Source of the DNA: Pseudomonas sp. PDM18
Lineage (GTDB): Bacteria > Pseudomonadota > Gammaproteobacteria > Pseudomonadales > Pseudomonadaceae
Assembly: GCF_014852585.1 (NCBI RefSeq)
Contig: NZ_JACVBX010000008.1
Span: 248,001-312,000, forward strand
Reading direction: 5' to 3'
DNA: 64,000 bases
Positions 28,671-36,468 of the stretch are shown here, piece after piece; positions within the stretch are counted from its first letter, which is position 1; each line of letters begins with the position of its first letter. Below the pieces are notes generated by a model. The model saw nothing but the letters and a program-made list of their open reading frames with translations. It did no database searches and was not told the origin of the DNA. Made by a program: the position numbers and the translations under genes.

Positions 28671-28745
28671 GCGGCCGGGCTTCCCTGAGGGAAACCCGGC
28701 CGCGGGTGTGGCTCTTTGTCAGAGCCGGCCCCTGACTCGGGGCCG
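28671..28745 (-). terminator. Cluster of GC hairpins between kauB and the MFS gene
   Basis: Three adjacent stems: GCGGCCGGG..CCCGGCCGC (28671-28703, inner TTCCC/GGGAA), GGCTCT/AGAGCC (28710-28726) and CGGCCCC/GGGGCCG (28726-28745). No long T-run, so this may be a weak terminator or RNA 3'-end stabiliser. Confidence 0.45.
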
Positions 28746-28763
28746 ACCTGCTTCAGGTCTGGA

Positions 28764-30257
28764 TTACAACTTGATCCAGGTGGCCTTCAGCTCGGTGTAT
28801 TTATCAAAAGCGTGCAGCGACTTGTCGCGGCCGTTGCCGGACTGCTTGAAGCCACCGAACGGAGCGGTCATGTCGCCGCCATCGTACTGGTTCACCCAAA
28901 CGCTGCCGGCACGCAGTGCCTTGGCGGTCAGGTGGGCCTTGGACAGATCGCTGGTCCACACCGCGGCGGCCAGGCCGTAGGGGGTGTCATTGGCAATGCG
29001 CACGGCTTCTTCGGCATCGGTGAACTCGATGACCGACAGCACCGGGCCGAAGATCTCTTCACGGGCGATGCGCATGGCGTTGGTCACGCCGTCGAAGATG
29101 GTCGGCTCGACGTAGGTGCCGCCGGTCTCTTCCAGGGTGCGCTTGCCGCCGGCCACCAGCTTGGCGCCGTCGTCGTGGCCAGCCTGGATGTAGCTCAGGA
29201 CGTTGTTCATCTGGGTGGTGTCGACCAGCGCACCGACGTTGGTTTCGGGGTCCAGCGGGTTGCCCGGCTTCCAGGCCTTGATGGCTTCGACAACCATCGG
29301 CACGAACTCGGCCTTGATCGACTTCTCCACCAGTAGGCGCGAGCCGGCGGTGCAGACTTCGCCCTGGTTGAAGGCGATCGCGCTGGCGGCGGCTTCAGCA
29401 GCGGCTTTCAGGTCCGGGGCGTCTGCGAAGACGATGTTCGGGCTCTTGCCGCCGGCTTCCAGCCAGACGCGCTTCATGTTGGACTCGCCCGCGTAGACCA
29501 TCAGCTGCTTGGCGATCTTGGTCGAACCGGTGAACACCAGGGTGTCGACGTCCATGTGCAGGGCCAGGGCCTTGCCGACGGTGTGGCCGAAGCCCGGCAG
29601 GACGTTGAACACGCCTTTCGGAATGCCGGCCTCGATGGCCAGCTGGGCGATGCGGATGCCGGTCAGCGGAGACTTCTCGGAGGGCTTGAGGATCACCGAG
29701 TTACCGGTGGACAGCGCCGGGCCGAGTTTCCAGCAGGTCATCAGCAGGGGGAAGTTCCACGGCACGATGGCGGCAACGACGCCGACCGGCTCGCGGGTGA
29801 CCAGGCCCAGTTCGTTGTGGGCGGTGGCGGCGACTTCGTCGTAGATCTTGTCGATCGCTTCTCCGCTCCAGCGCAGGCTGTTGGCGGCGCTGGACACGTC
29901 GATACTCAGCGAGTCGCTGATCGGCTTGCCCATGTCGAGGGTTTCCAGCAGGGCCAGTTCCTCGGCGTTCTCCAGCAGCAGCTCGGAGAAGCGGATCATG
30001 ACCTTCTTGCGCTTGGCCGGGGCCAGGCGCGACCAGGAGCCGGAATCGAAGGCAGCACGGGCGACCTGCACGGCACTCTCGGCATCTGCCAGGTCGCAGC
30101 TGGCGACCTTGGCCAGGAAACGGCCATCCACAGGGCTGATGCAATCGAAGGTGGCGCCGGATGCGGCGTCGACGTATTCACCGTTGACGAAGGCGCGGCC
30201 TTCGATCTTCAGGTCCTTGGCGCGAGCTTCCCAATCGGCGCGAGTGAGGGTACCCAT
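28764..30257 (-). CDS. kauB: NAD(P)-dependent aldehyde dehydrogenase, 4-guanidinobutyraldehyde/aminobutyraldehyde type
   Basis: 497 residues with all catalytic ALDH residues: N168 in PWNFP, E267 in LEAGGKSP and nucleophile C302 in FNQGEVCTAGSR. It matches KauB/PauC (PA5312), which oxidises aldehydes from agmatine, arginine-derived and glutamylated polyamines. AGAGGA precedes the ATG. In PAO1 a transaminase (PA5313) lies next to it (recollection); here the gap leads straight to a cupin gene. Confidence 0.93.
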   Translation of the reverse strand: MGTLTRADWEARAKDLKIEGRAFVNGEYVDAASGATFDCISPVDGRFLAKVASCDLADAESAVQVARAAFDSGSWSRLAPAKRKKVMIRFSELLLENAEELALLETLDMGKPISDSLSIDVSSAANSLRWSGEAIDKIYDEVAATAHNELGLVTREPVGVVAAIVPWNFPLLMTCWKLGPALSTGNSVILKPSEKSPLTGIRIAQLAIEAGIPKGVFNVLPGFGHTVGKALALHMDVDTLVFTGSTKIAKQLMVYAGESNMKRVWLEAGGKSPNIVFADAPDLKAAAEAAASAIAFNQGEVCTAGSRLLVEKSIKAEFVPMVVEAIKAWKPGNPLDPETNVGALVDTTQMNNVLSYIQAGHDDGAKLVAGGKRTLEETGGTYVEPTIFDGVTNAMRIAREEIFGPVLSVIEFTDAEEAVRIANDTPYGLAAAVWTSDLSKAHLTAKALRAGSVWVNQYDGGDMTAPFGGFKQSGNGRDKSLHAFDKYTELKATWIKL

Positions 30258-30278
30258 GACAACGTGTCCTCTTATTAA

Positions 30279-30295
30279 TGTACTTATCAGGTACA
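30279..30295. promoter_or_regulatory. Dyad TGTAC-N7-GTACA in the kauB leader
   Basis: TGTACTTATCAGGTACA is a perfect inverted repeat starting 22 bases upstream of the kauB start. A regulator site is plausible; which protein binds is unknown. Confidence 0.4.
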
Positions 30296-30402
30296 GGCGC
30301 CCGGCGGGCGCACTGTCAAAAATTCCGCAAGGCGGAGCAAACGCATGCTGTTGGCCACCCTAAACCGGAGGCAGCCAATTTTCAATATTTTTTACACTAA
30401 GC

Positions 30403-30414
30403 GGCCAAATGGCC
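30403..30414. promoter_or_regulatory. Palindrome GGCCAAATGGCC between kauB and the cupin gene
   Basis: Perfect GGCCA-AA-TGGCC dyad in an AT-rich stretch of the 300-base divergent spacer 30258-30557. Candidate operator; no other gene or element seen in the spacer. Confidence 0.35.
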
Positions 30415-30557
30415 TTGTCACGTTCGTTTTATTAAACATAGACTGCCCTGATTCGTCGGCTGATGGTTTTCCGACAGCCGCTTCGGAGTAAATATCCAAC
30501 AGCGCTGCGCGTGCCCGCACGCACTCTCGCCAACAACTCTAAAGAACCGAGACCGCC

Positions 30558-30920
30558 ATGAACGTCGAGCAGATCGTCGATTTCGCCCAGGCCACCACCG
30601 CCCCCGAACACTACCGCCCCGCTCCGGACCGCATCATCAAGGGTGACCCGGCGCAGAACGTGCGCAACCACTACGCCAGCGACTGCGGTCAGTTCAACGT
30701 GGGCATCTGGGAAGGCGAGCCGGGCCACTGGAACGTCAGCTACACCGAGCACGAGTACTGCGAGATTCTCCAGGGCGTGTCGGTGATCCGTGACGCCAAC
30801 GGCGGCGCCAAGACCGTGCGCGTCGGCGACCGATTCGTCATCCCGGCCGGCTTCAGCGGCACCTGGGAAGTGCTGGAGCCCTGCCGCAAGGTCTACGTGA
30901 TCTTTGAACAGAAGGCCTGA
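30558..30920 (+). CDS. Cupin-domain protein (DUF861 type)
   Basis: 120 residues forming a single cupin: HWNVSYTEHEYCEILQGVSVIRDANGG and VRVGDRFVIPAGFSGTWEVLE, ending with CRKVYVIFEQ. The (S)-ureidoglycine aminohydrolase-like cupin_3 group has the same layout, but many members have no assigned activity. It lies divergent from kauB (PA5314 by position) and ends at a terminator, so it is a single-gene unit. A role in amine catabolism is only suggested by context. Confidence 0.85.
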   Translation: MNVEQIVDFAQATTAPEHYRPAPDRIIKGDPAQNVRNHYASDCGQFNVGIWEGEPGHWNVSYTEHEYCEILQGVSVIRDANGGAKTVRVGDRFVIPAGFSGTWEVLEPCRKVYVIFEQKA

Positions 30921-30933
30921 GCCTCCGAACACG

Positions 30934-30963
30934 AAAAAGCCCGCCAATCAGCGGGCTTTTTTT
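30934..30963 (+). terminator. Terminator of the cupin gene
   Basis: AAAAAGCCCGC, 6-base loop, GCGGGC followed by seven T. Confidence 0.88.
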
Positions 30964-30996
30964 CGTCCGCGATCTTCGCAAGGCAAATCGCAGGCA

Positions 30997-31028
30997 AGAA
31001 AAAACCCGCCACGAAGGGCGGGTTTCTT
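30997..31028 (-). terminator. Terminator of rpmB-rpmG
   Basis: CCCGCC (31005-31010) with GGCGGG (31017-31022); on the minus strand the stem is followed by a run of T. It lies just past the rpmG stop. Confidence 0.8.
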
Positions 31029-31046
31029 CACAAGGGCGAAGATCAA

Positions 31047-31202
31047 TTACTTGATCTTGGCTTCCTTGTAGATCACGTGCTTGCGAACAACCGGATCGTA
31101 CTTCTTGATCTCGATTTTCTCAGGCTTGGTACGCTTGTTCTTGTCGGTGGTGTAGAAGTGGCCGGTACCGGCGCTGGACACCAAACGGATCAGTTCGCGC
31201 AT
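31047..31202 (-). CDS. rpmG: 50S ribosomal protein L33
   Basis: 51 residues translating as [20 protein letters not shown] and continuing to ...VIYKEAKIK. It is the cysteine-free form of L33, lacking the zinc-binding CxxC pairs, so expression does not depend on zinc. It is cotranscribed with rpmB 12 bases upstream; AGGAGCT lies just before the ATG. Confidence 0.97.
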   Translation of the reverse strand: MRELIRLVSSAGTGHFYTTDKNKRTKPEKIEIKKYDPVVRKHVIYKEAKIK

Positions 31203-31214
31203 GACTGCAGCTCC

Positions 31215-31451
31215 TTAGAATTTTTCGCCGCGGGCGCGCAGGTCGTTCAGAACGGCCTCGATACCACGCTTGTCGATGATACGCATGCCTTTAGCGGAAA
31301 CGCGCAGACGCACGAAACGCTTCTCGGATTCTACCCAGAAACGGTGGTGCTGCAGGTTCGGCAGGAAACGGCGACGGGTTTTGTTGTGTGCGTGGGAAAT
31401 GTTGTTCCCGGTAACCGGACCCTTACCGGTCACTTGGCAAACTCTCGACAT
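31215..31451 (-). CDS. rpmB: 50S ribosomal protein L28
   Basis: 78 residues with the L28 signature [29 protein letters not shown]. It is a structural protein of the large subunit and first gene of the rpmB-rpmG operon. A structured leader lies directly upstream. Confidence 0.97.
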   Translation of the reverse strand: MSRVCQVTGKGPVTGNNISHAHNKTRRRFLPNLQHHRFWVESEKRFVRLRVSAKGMRIIDKRGIEAVLNDLRARGEKF

Positions 31452-31472
31452 GGCTCAGCCCTCTGTAAACCA

Positions 31473-31496
31473 CATGCCAAACCCGGCATGGGTTGG
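31473..31496 (-). promoter_or_regulatory. Structured rpmB leader with two competing helices
   Basis: On the minus strand CATGCC pairs with GGCATG (31473-31478/31485-31490), while AACCC can instead pair with GGGTT (31480-31484/31490-31494 region). The two helices overlap. The element ends 22 bases before the rpmB ATG. The remaining spacer to 31816 shows no gene. Confidence 0.4.
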
Positions 31497-31816
31497 CTGC
31501 TTAACTCAATAGGATTCTCAGTTTCACCAGGGTCTTAACTGCCGCTTCGCCGCGATCGAGTCGCAGGATCAGAGCAGGGCCCCAGAAAAGAGCGCAGCTT
31601 TATATCAGAAAGACACTTCCTGCTGCAAGGGAAAGCATGACTCGGACACCCCGACGCCAGCCCCCGCGGGCCGCGGCACTGGTGCCGTTCGTCGCCTGTC
31701 ATCGTTGTGACCGGCGGCGGGTTGGTCTAGGGTAGCTCCTTCGAGGCTGCCAACAGCCTTGCATGACCCGCCCAGCCTCGCGGATGGGCATCTTGCCAGC
31801 TTACACGGAGTCCGTC

Positions 31817-33388
31817 ATGCGTCTCGCCCTTCTCGCCCTTCTTCTTTCCCCCGCCCTTGCCAGCGCAGCCTCGCTAAGCGTGTGCACCGAAGCCAGCCCC
31901 GAAGGCTTCGATGTGGTCCAGTACAACTCGCTGACCACCACCAACGCCTCGGCCGACGTGCTGATGAACCGCCTGGTGGACTTCGACGCCGCCCGCGGCG
32001 AAGTGGTGCCGAGCCTGGCCGAGAGCTGGAAGGTCTCCGACGATGGCTTGACCTACGACTTCCAGCTGCGTGATGGCGTGGCCTTCCATCACACCGACTA
32101 CTTCAAGCCCAGCCGGACGCTTTCCGCCGACGACGTGGTGTTCAGCTTCCAGCGCATGCTCGACCCGGCCCAGCCCTGGCACAAGGTTGCGCAGAGCGGC
32201 TTCCCGCACGCCCAGTCGATGCAGCTGCCGAGCCTGGTCAAGGCAGTGGAAAAGGTCGACGAGCACCACGTGCGCTTCAGCCTCAACCACCCGGACGCCA
32301 CCTTCCTGGCGATGCTCAGCATGGGCTTCGCCTCCATCTATTCCGCCGAGTACGCCGACCAGCTAATGAAGGCCGGCACCCCGGAGAAGCTCAACGCCCA
32401 GCCAATCGGCACCGGCCCCTTCGTCTTCAAGCGCTTCCAAAAAGACGCCGTGGTGCGCTACGCCGCCAACGCCGAGTACTTCGGCGGCAAGCCGGCTGTG
32501 GATAACCTGGTATTCGCCATCACCCCCGACGCCGCCGTGCGCCTACAGAAGCTCAAGCGCGGTGAATGCCAGATCGCCCTGTCGCCCAAGCCGCTGGACG
32601 TAGAGGCTGCGCAGAAGAGCGCCGAACTCAAGGTCGAACAGACCCCGGCCTTCATGACCGCCTTCGTCGGCATCAACAGCCAGCACCCGCCACTGGATAA
32701 CCCGAAGGTGCGCCAAGCGATCAACCTCTCTTTCGACAAGGACAGCTACCTCAAGAGCGTGTTCGCCGGGAGCGCCACCGTCGCCAATGGCGTCTATCCG
32801 CCCAACACCTGGAGCTATGCCAAGGACATCCCCGGCTATCCGCGCGACCTGGGCAAGGCCCGCGCGCTGCTGGCCGAAGCCGGGCACAAGGATGGCTTCA
32901 AGACCACCATCTGGACCCGCCCTTCCGGCAGCCTGCTCAATCCCAACCCGAGCGTCGGTGCGCAGTTGCTGCAGGCGGACCTGGCGCAGGTCGGCATCCA
33001 GGCCGAAATCCGCGTGATCGAGTGGGGCGAGCTGATCCGCCGCGCCAAGGCCGGCGAGCATGACCTGCTCTTCATGGGCTGGGCTGGCGACAACGGCGAC
33101 CCGGACAACTTCCTCACTCCGCAATTCTCCTGTGCCAGCGTGAAATCCGGCCTGAACTTCACGCGCTACTGCGACGACAAGCTCGACGGCCTGATCAGCC
33201 AGGGCAAGGCGGTGGCCGACCAGTCCAAGCGCAGCGAGCTGTACCACCAGGCGCAGCAGATCATCCACGACCAGGCGCTGTGGCTGCCGCTGGCGCACCC
33301 GACCGCCTCAGCGCTGACTCGCCAGAATGTGAAGGGCTACGTGGTGAACCCCTTCGGTCGCCAGGATTACTCGAAGGTGCAGCTCTGA
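31817..33388 (+). CDS. Periplasmic peptide-binding protein of an ABC transporter (DppA/OppA family)
   Basis: 523 residues: signal peptide (MRLALLALLLSPALASAASL), then an SBP_bac_5 domain. SLSVCTEASPEGFDVVQYNSLTT is the typical start of DppA-like proteins, with VDFDAARGEVVPSLAESWKVSDDGLTYDFQLRDGVAFH after it. It binds di- or oligopeptides. No permease or ATPase genes lie next to it, so it must work with a transporter encoded elsewhere. The ATG at 31817 follows GGAG; an ATG at 31763 would place 18 residues before the signal. Confidence 0.92.
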   Translation: MRLALLALLLSPALASAASLSVCTEASPEGFDVVQYNSLTTTNASADVLMNRLVDFDAARGEVVPSLAESWKVSDDGLTYDFQLRDGVAFHHTDYFKPSRTLSADDVVFSFQRMLDPAQPWHKVAQSGFPHAQSMQLPSLVKAVEKVDEHHVRFSLNHPDATFLAMLSMGFASIYSAEYADQLMKAGTPEKLNAQPIGTGPFVFKRFQKDAVVRYAANAEYFGGKPAVDNLVFAITPDAAVRLQKLKRGECQIALSPKPLDVEAAQKSAELKVEQTPAFMTAFVGINSQHPPLDNPKVRQAINLSFDKDSYLKSVFAGSATVANGVYPPNTWSYAKDIPGYPRDLGKARALLAEAGHKDGFKTTIWTRPSGSLLNPNPSVGAQLLQADLAQVGIQAEIRVIEWGELIRRAKAGEHDLLFMGWAGDNGDPDNFLTPQFSCASVKSGLNFTRYCDDKLDGLISQGKAVADQSKRSELYHQAQQIIHDQALWLPLAHPTASALTRQNVKGYVVNPFGRQDYSKVQL

Positions 33389-33966
33389 GCCGCGCACTGC
33401 TCGACCATCTGCTGCCGGAGTTCCAGTTCACCGAGCGGCACTCGCTGACCATGCGCGCTTCGCCCGGCCAGGTACTCGATGCAGTGAGTCAGCTGACCGC
33501 CGAGCATGACCCGCTGGTGCAGCGTTTCCTGCAGATCCGCGAGGCGCCGGCGCGGCTCGCCCTTCGCCTGGGGTTGCGCAACGCGCTGGCGGACCGTCCG
33601 CGCTTCGGCCTGCACGAGTTCACCCTGCTGGGCCGCCACGGCGACCAAGAGATCGCCTACGGGCTGATCGGGCGCTTCTGGCGCAGCGACTTCGGCCTGC
33701 GCCCGTGTGCCGACGGCGATGCCTTCCGGCGCTTTGCCGAGCCTGGCACCGCAAGGCTCATGCTGCACTTCTCCTGCGAACCGGCCGAGCAGGACGGCTT
33801 CACCCATGTCCGCACGGAGACCCGCGTGCATTGCCCTGACAGCCGTAGCCGCCTGCTGTTCACGCCCTACTGGCTGGCGATCCGTCCGGTCAGTGGGCTG
33901 ATCCGCCGGCGCCTGCTGCGCGACATTCAGCGCCGTGTCTCAGAGCATCCCCAGCTCAGCCATTGA
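33385..33966 (+). CDS. Hypothetical protein, SRPBCC-like
   Basis: About 193 residues. [29 protein letters not shown] resembles the first strand and helix of START/SRPBCC proteins, and the C-terminal strands ([41 protein letters not shown]) fit the same fold. The start is uncertain. In-frame ATGs are at 33280 (deep inside the binding-protein gene) and 33451 (which would cut the domain). A CTG at 33385 overlaps the preceding stop and has GAAGGT six bases upstream; it is used here. The 3' end overlaps radC by 27 bases. Function unknown. Confidence 0.6.
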   Translation: MSRALLDHLLPEFQFTERHSLTMRASPGQVLDAVSQLTAEHDPLVQRFLQIREAPARLALRLGLRNALADRPRFGLHEFTLLGRHGDQEIAYGLIGRFWRSDFGLRPCADGDAFRRFAEPGTARLMLHFSCEPAEQDGFTHVRTETRVHCPDSRSRLLFTPYWLAIRPVSGLIRRRLLRDIQRRVSEHPQLSH

Positions 33967-34614
33967 TTGCGGCTCGCCGTCACCGACGATGAAGTGATCC
34001 AGCACGCGCACATCGATCAGCGCCAGCGCCTGGACGATGCGACGGGTCAGCAGGTCGTCGGACTGGCTCGGCTCGGCGATCCCGGAGGGGTGGTTGTGCG
34101 CCAGGATCACTGCCGCGGCGTTGTGCGCCAGGGCGCGCTTGACGATCTGCCGGGGGTAGACGCTGGCGCTGTCGATGGAGCCGTGGAACAGCACCTCGAA
34201 CTCCAGCATGCGGTGACGGTTGTCCATGAACAGGCAGGCGAACACCTCGTGGGGCTCGTGGCGCAGCCGTGCCTTGAGGAAGTCGCGCACTGCCTGCGGG
34301 CTTTCCAGGGCGGGGCCGCGGTCCATATCTTCGGCCAGGTGCCGTCGGCTCATCTCCAGCACCGCCTGGAGCTGGGTGAACTTGGCCGGCCCCAGCCCCC
34401 GATGGCTGCAGAACGCTTCAAGATCGGCCTCCAGCAGAGCTCGCAGGCTGCCGAACTCGACCAACAGCCGGCGCGCCAGATCGACGGCACTGCAACCGGT
34501 GACCCCGGTGCGCAGGAAGATGGCCAGCAGTTCCGCATCGCTCAGGCTCGCCGCCCCCTGTTCGAGCAAGCGCTCCCGAGGTCGCTCCGACGCGGGCCAA
34601 TCCAGAATTCTCAC
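33940..34614 (-). CDS. radC: RadC family DNA repair/JAB-domain protein
   Basis: 224 residues: N-terminal helix-hairpin-helix-like domain ([42 protein letters not shown]), C-terminal JAMM metalloprotease-like motif [14 protein letters not shown]. The name is historical; the biochemical role is unclear. The GTG start at 34614 has GGGAGG upstream. It is divergent from coaBC. Confidence 0.95.
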   Translation of the reverse strand: MRILDWPASERPRERLLEQGAASLSDAELLAIFLRTGVTGCSAVDLARRLLVEFGSLRALLEADLEAFCSHRGLGPAKFTQLQAVLEMSRRHLAEDMDRGPALESPQAVRDFLKARLRHEPHEVFACLFMDNRHRMLEFEVLFHGSIDSASVYPRQIVKRALAHNAAAVILAHNHPSGIAEPSQSDDLLTRRIVQALALIDVRVLDHFIVGDGEPQSMAELGML

Positions 34615-34660
34615 GCAACCTCCCAGCTCTTGTCCGCCCGCTGTTCCGGCGCAGGCGCTG

Positions 34661-34669
34661 TGCTATCTT
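34661..34669 (+). promoter_or_regulatory. Extended -10 of coaBC
   Basis: TGC followed by TATCTT, about 88 bases before the coaBC start and in the 142-base spacer with radC. Weak support without a clear -35. Confidence 0.3.
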
Positions 34670-34756
34670 AGCCCCCTCGCTGCGCGCAGCCGGAGGCCTG
34701 GGGAGGCGTCATCGGCTTCAGCGCGCGTCATCCATTTCCGTATTTAAGGCTGGCCT

Positions 34757-35965
34757 ATGCAGCGGCTCTATCGTAAACGCATCGTTCTGGGCGTCGGCGG
34801 CGGTATCGCCGCCTACAAGAGCGCCGAACTGGTCCGCCGGTTGCGCGACCAGGGCGCCGAGGTGCGTGTCGTGATGACCCAGGGCGGCCGCGAGTTCATC
34901 ACCCCGCTCACCCTTCAGGCCCTTTCCGGGCACCCGGTGCATCTGGACCTGCTCGACCCTGCCGCCGAGGCGGCCATGGGGCATATCGAGCTGGCCCGCT
35001 GGGCAGACCTGGTGCTGATCGCTCCCGCGACTGCCGATCTCATGGCGCGCCTGGCCCAGGGCGTGGCCAACGACCTGCTGACCACCCTGGTGCTCGCCAC
35101 CGACGCGCAGGTCGCGCTGGCCCCGGCGATGAACCAGGCGATGTGGCGCGACCCGGCCACCCAGGTGAACGCCGAACTGCTGCGTAGCCGCGGCCTGCAC
35201 TTCTTCGGCCCCGCCGCCGGCAGCCAGGCCTGCGGCGACGTCGGTCCGGGGCGCATGCTCGAGGCCGAAGAGCTGGCGCAACTGGCCGCCGACTGCTTCG
35301 AGTTCAAGGCCCTGACCGGCCAGCACATCCTGATCACCGCAGGGCCGACCCAGGAAAACATCGACCCGGTGCGCTACATCACCAACCACAGCTCCGGGAA
35401 GATGGGCTTTGCCCTGGCCGAAGCGGCCGCCGAAGCCGGCGCCCGCGTGACCCTGGTGACCGGCCCGGTACACCTGCCGACCCCGGACCGGGTGAGCCGC
35501 GTCGATGTGGTCAGCGCTCGCGACATGCTCGCCGCCTGCGAAGCGGCGATGCCGGCGGACATTCTGATCGCTTCCGCCGCGGTAGCCGACTATCGCCCGG
35601 AACTGGTCGCCACACAGAAACTCAAGAAAGACCCCACCACCGGTGACGGCCTGCTCTTGCAGCTGGTGCGCAATCCCGACATCCTCGCCACCCTCTCGCT
35701 GCGCGAGGCCCGGCCGTTCAGCGTCGGCTTCGCCGCGGAGACCGAGAACCTGCTCGAGTACGCCTCGCGCAAGCTCAAGGACAAGAATCTCGACCTGATC
35801 GTCGCCAATGACGTCGCCAATCCGTCCATCGGCTTCAATAGTGAAGAGAACGCCATCACGGTCATCGACCGCGAATTGCACAAGACTGCGTTCGCCCAGA
35901 CCAGCAAGGGCAAGATCGCCCGCCAGCTGATCGCCTTCATCGCCGAACGCATCAATCAACACTGA
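34757..35965 (+). CDS. coaBC: Phosphopantothenoylcysteine decarboxylase / phosphopantothenate-cysteine ligase
   Basis: 402 residues, a fusion of CoaC (FMN-dependent decarboxylase, residues ~1-185) and CoaB (CTP-dependent ligase). Motifs: [25 protein letters not shown] (substrate clamp), [40 protein letters not shown] at the ligase start and the KLKKD motif. It performs two consecutive steps of coenzyme A synthesis. dut follows seven bases later. Confidence 0.97.
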   Translation: MQRLYRKRIVLGVGGGIAAYKSAELVRRLRDQGAEVRVVMTQGGREFITPLTLQALSGHPVHLDLLDPAAEAAMGHIELARWADLVLIAPATADLMARLAQGVANDLLTTLVLATDAQVALAPAMNQAMWRDPATQVNAELLRSRGLHFFGPAAGSQACGDVGPGRMLEAEELAQLAADCFEFKALTGQHILITAGPTQENIDPVRYITNHSSGKMGFALAEAAAEAGARVTLVTGPVHLPTPDRVSRVDVVSARDMLAACEAAMPADILIASAAVADYRPELVATQKLKKDPTTGDGLLLQLVRNPDILATLSLREARPFSVGFAAETENLLEYASRKLKDKNLDLIVANDVANPSIGFNSEENAITVIDRELHKTAFAQTSKGKIARQLIAFIAERINQH

Positions 35966-35972
35966 GAACTCA

Positions 35973-36428
35973 ATGCATTCCCTGCAAGCCAAGATCCTCG
36001 ATCCCCGCCTGGGCAGCGACTTCCCGCTGCCGCAGTACGCAACTCCCGGCTCCGCTGGCCTCGACCTGCGCGCCATGCTCAAGGAGGACTGCGTCCTCGA
36101 GCCGGGCCAGACCGTTCTGATCCCCACCGGCCTGTCCATCTACGTCGCCGATCCGGGCCTTGCCGCGCTGATTCTTCCGCGCTCGGGCCTGGGCCACAAG
36201 CACGGTATCGTGCTGGGCAACCTGGTCGGCCTGATCGACTCGGATTACCAGGGCGAGCTGATGGTCTCCTGCTGGAACCGCGGCCAGACGGCTTTCAAGA
36301 TCGCCATCGGCGAACGCATCGCCCAGTTGGTGCTGGTGCCGGTAGTGCAGGCGCACTTCGAGCTGGTCGAGTCCTTCGACGAAAGCCAGCGCGGCGCCGG
36401 CGGCTTCGGTCATTCCGGCAGCCATTGA
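35973..36428 (+). CDS. dut: Deoxyuridine 5'-triphosphate nucleotidohydrolase
   Basis: 151 residues, trimeric dUTPase. Conserved motifs 1-5: [51 protein letters not shown] and the C-terminal [10 protein letters not shown] that closes over the substrate. It keeps uracil out of DNA and supplies dUMP. It is in tight operon with coaBC and upstream of algC. Confidence 0.98.
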   Translation: MHSLQAKILDPRLGSDFPLPQYATPGSAGLDLRAMLKEDCVLEPGQTVLIPTGLSIYVADPGLAALILPRSGLGHKHGIVLGNLVGLIDSDYQGELMVSCWNRGQTAFKIAIGERIAQLVLVPVVQAHFELVESFDESQRGAGGFGHSGSH

Positions 36429-36468
36429 CCCTTTTCCCTTTCAGGATGAATCGCCGAGGAGACGTTGC

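Noticed and set aside
34718..36139. Long minus-strand open frame (473 codons) over coaBC
   Set aside because: Antisense shadow of coaBC; no domain similarity.
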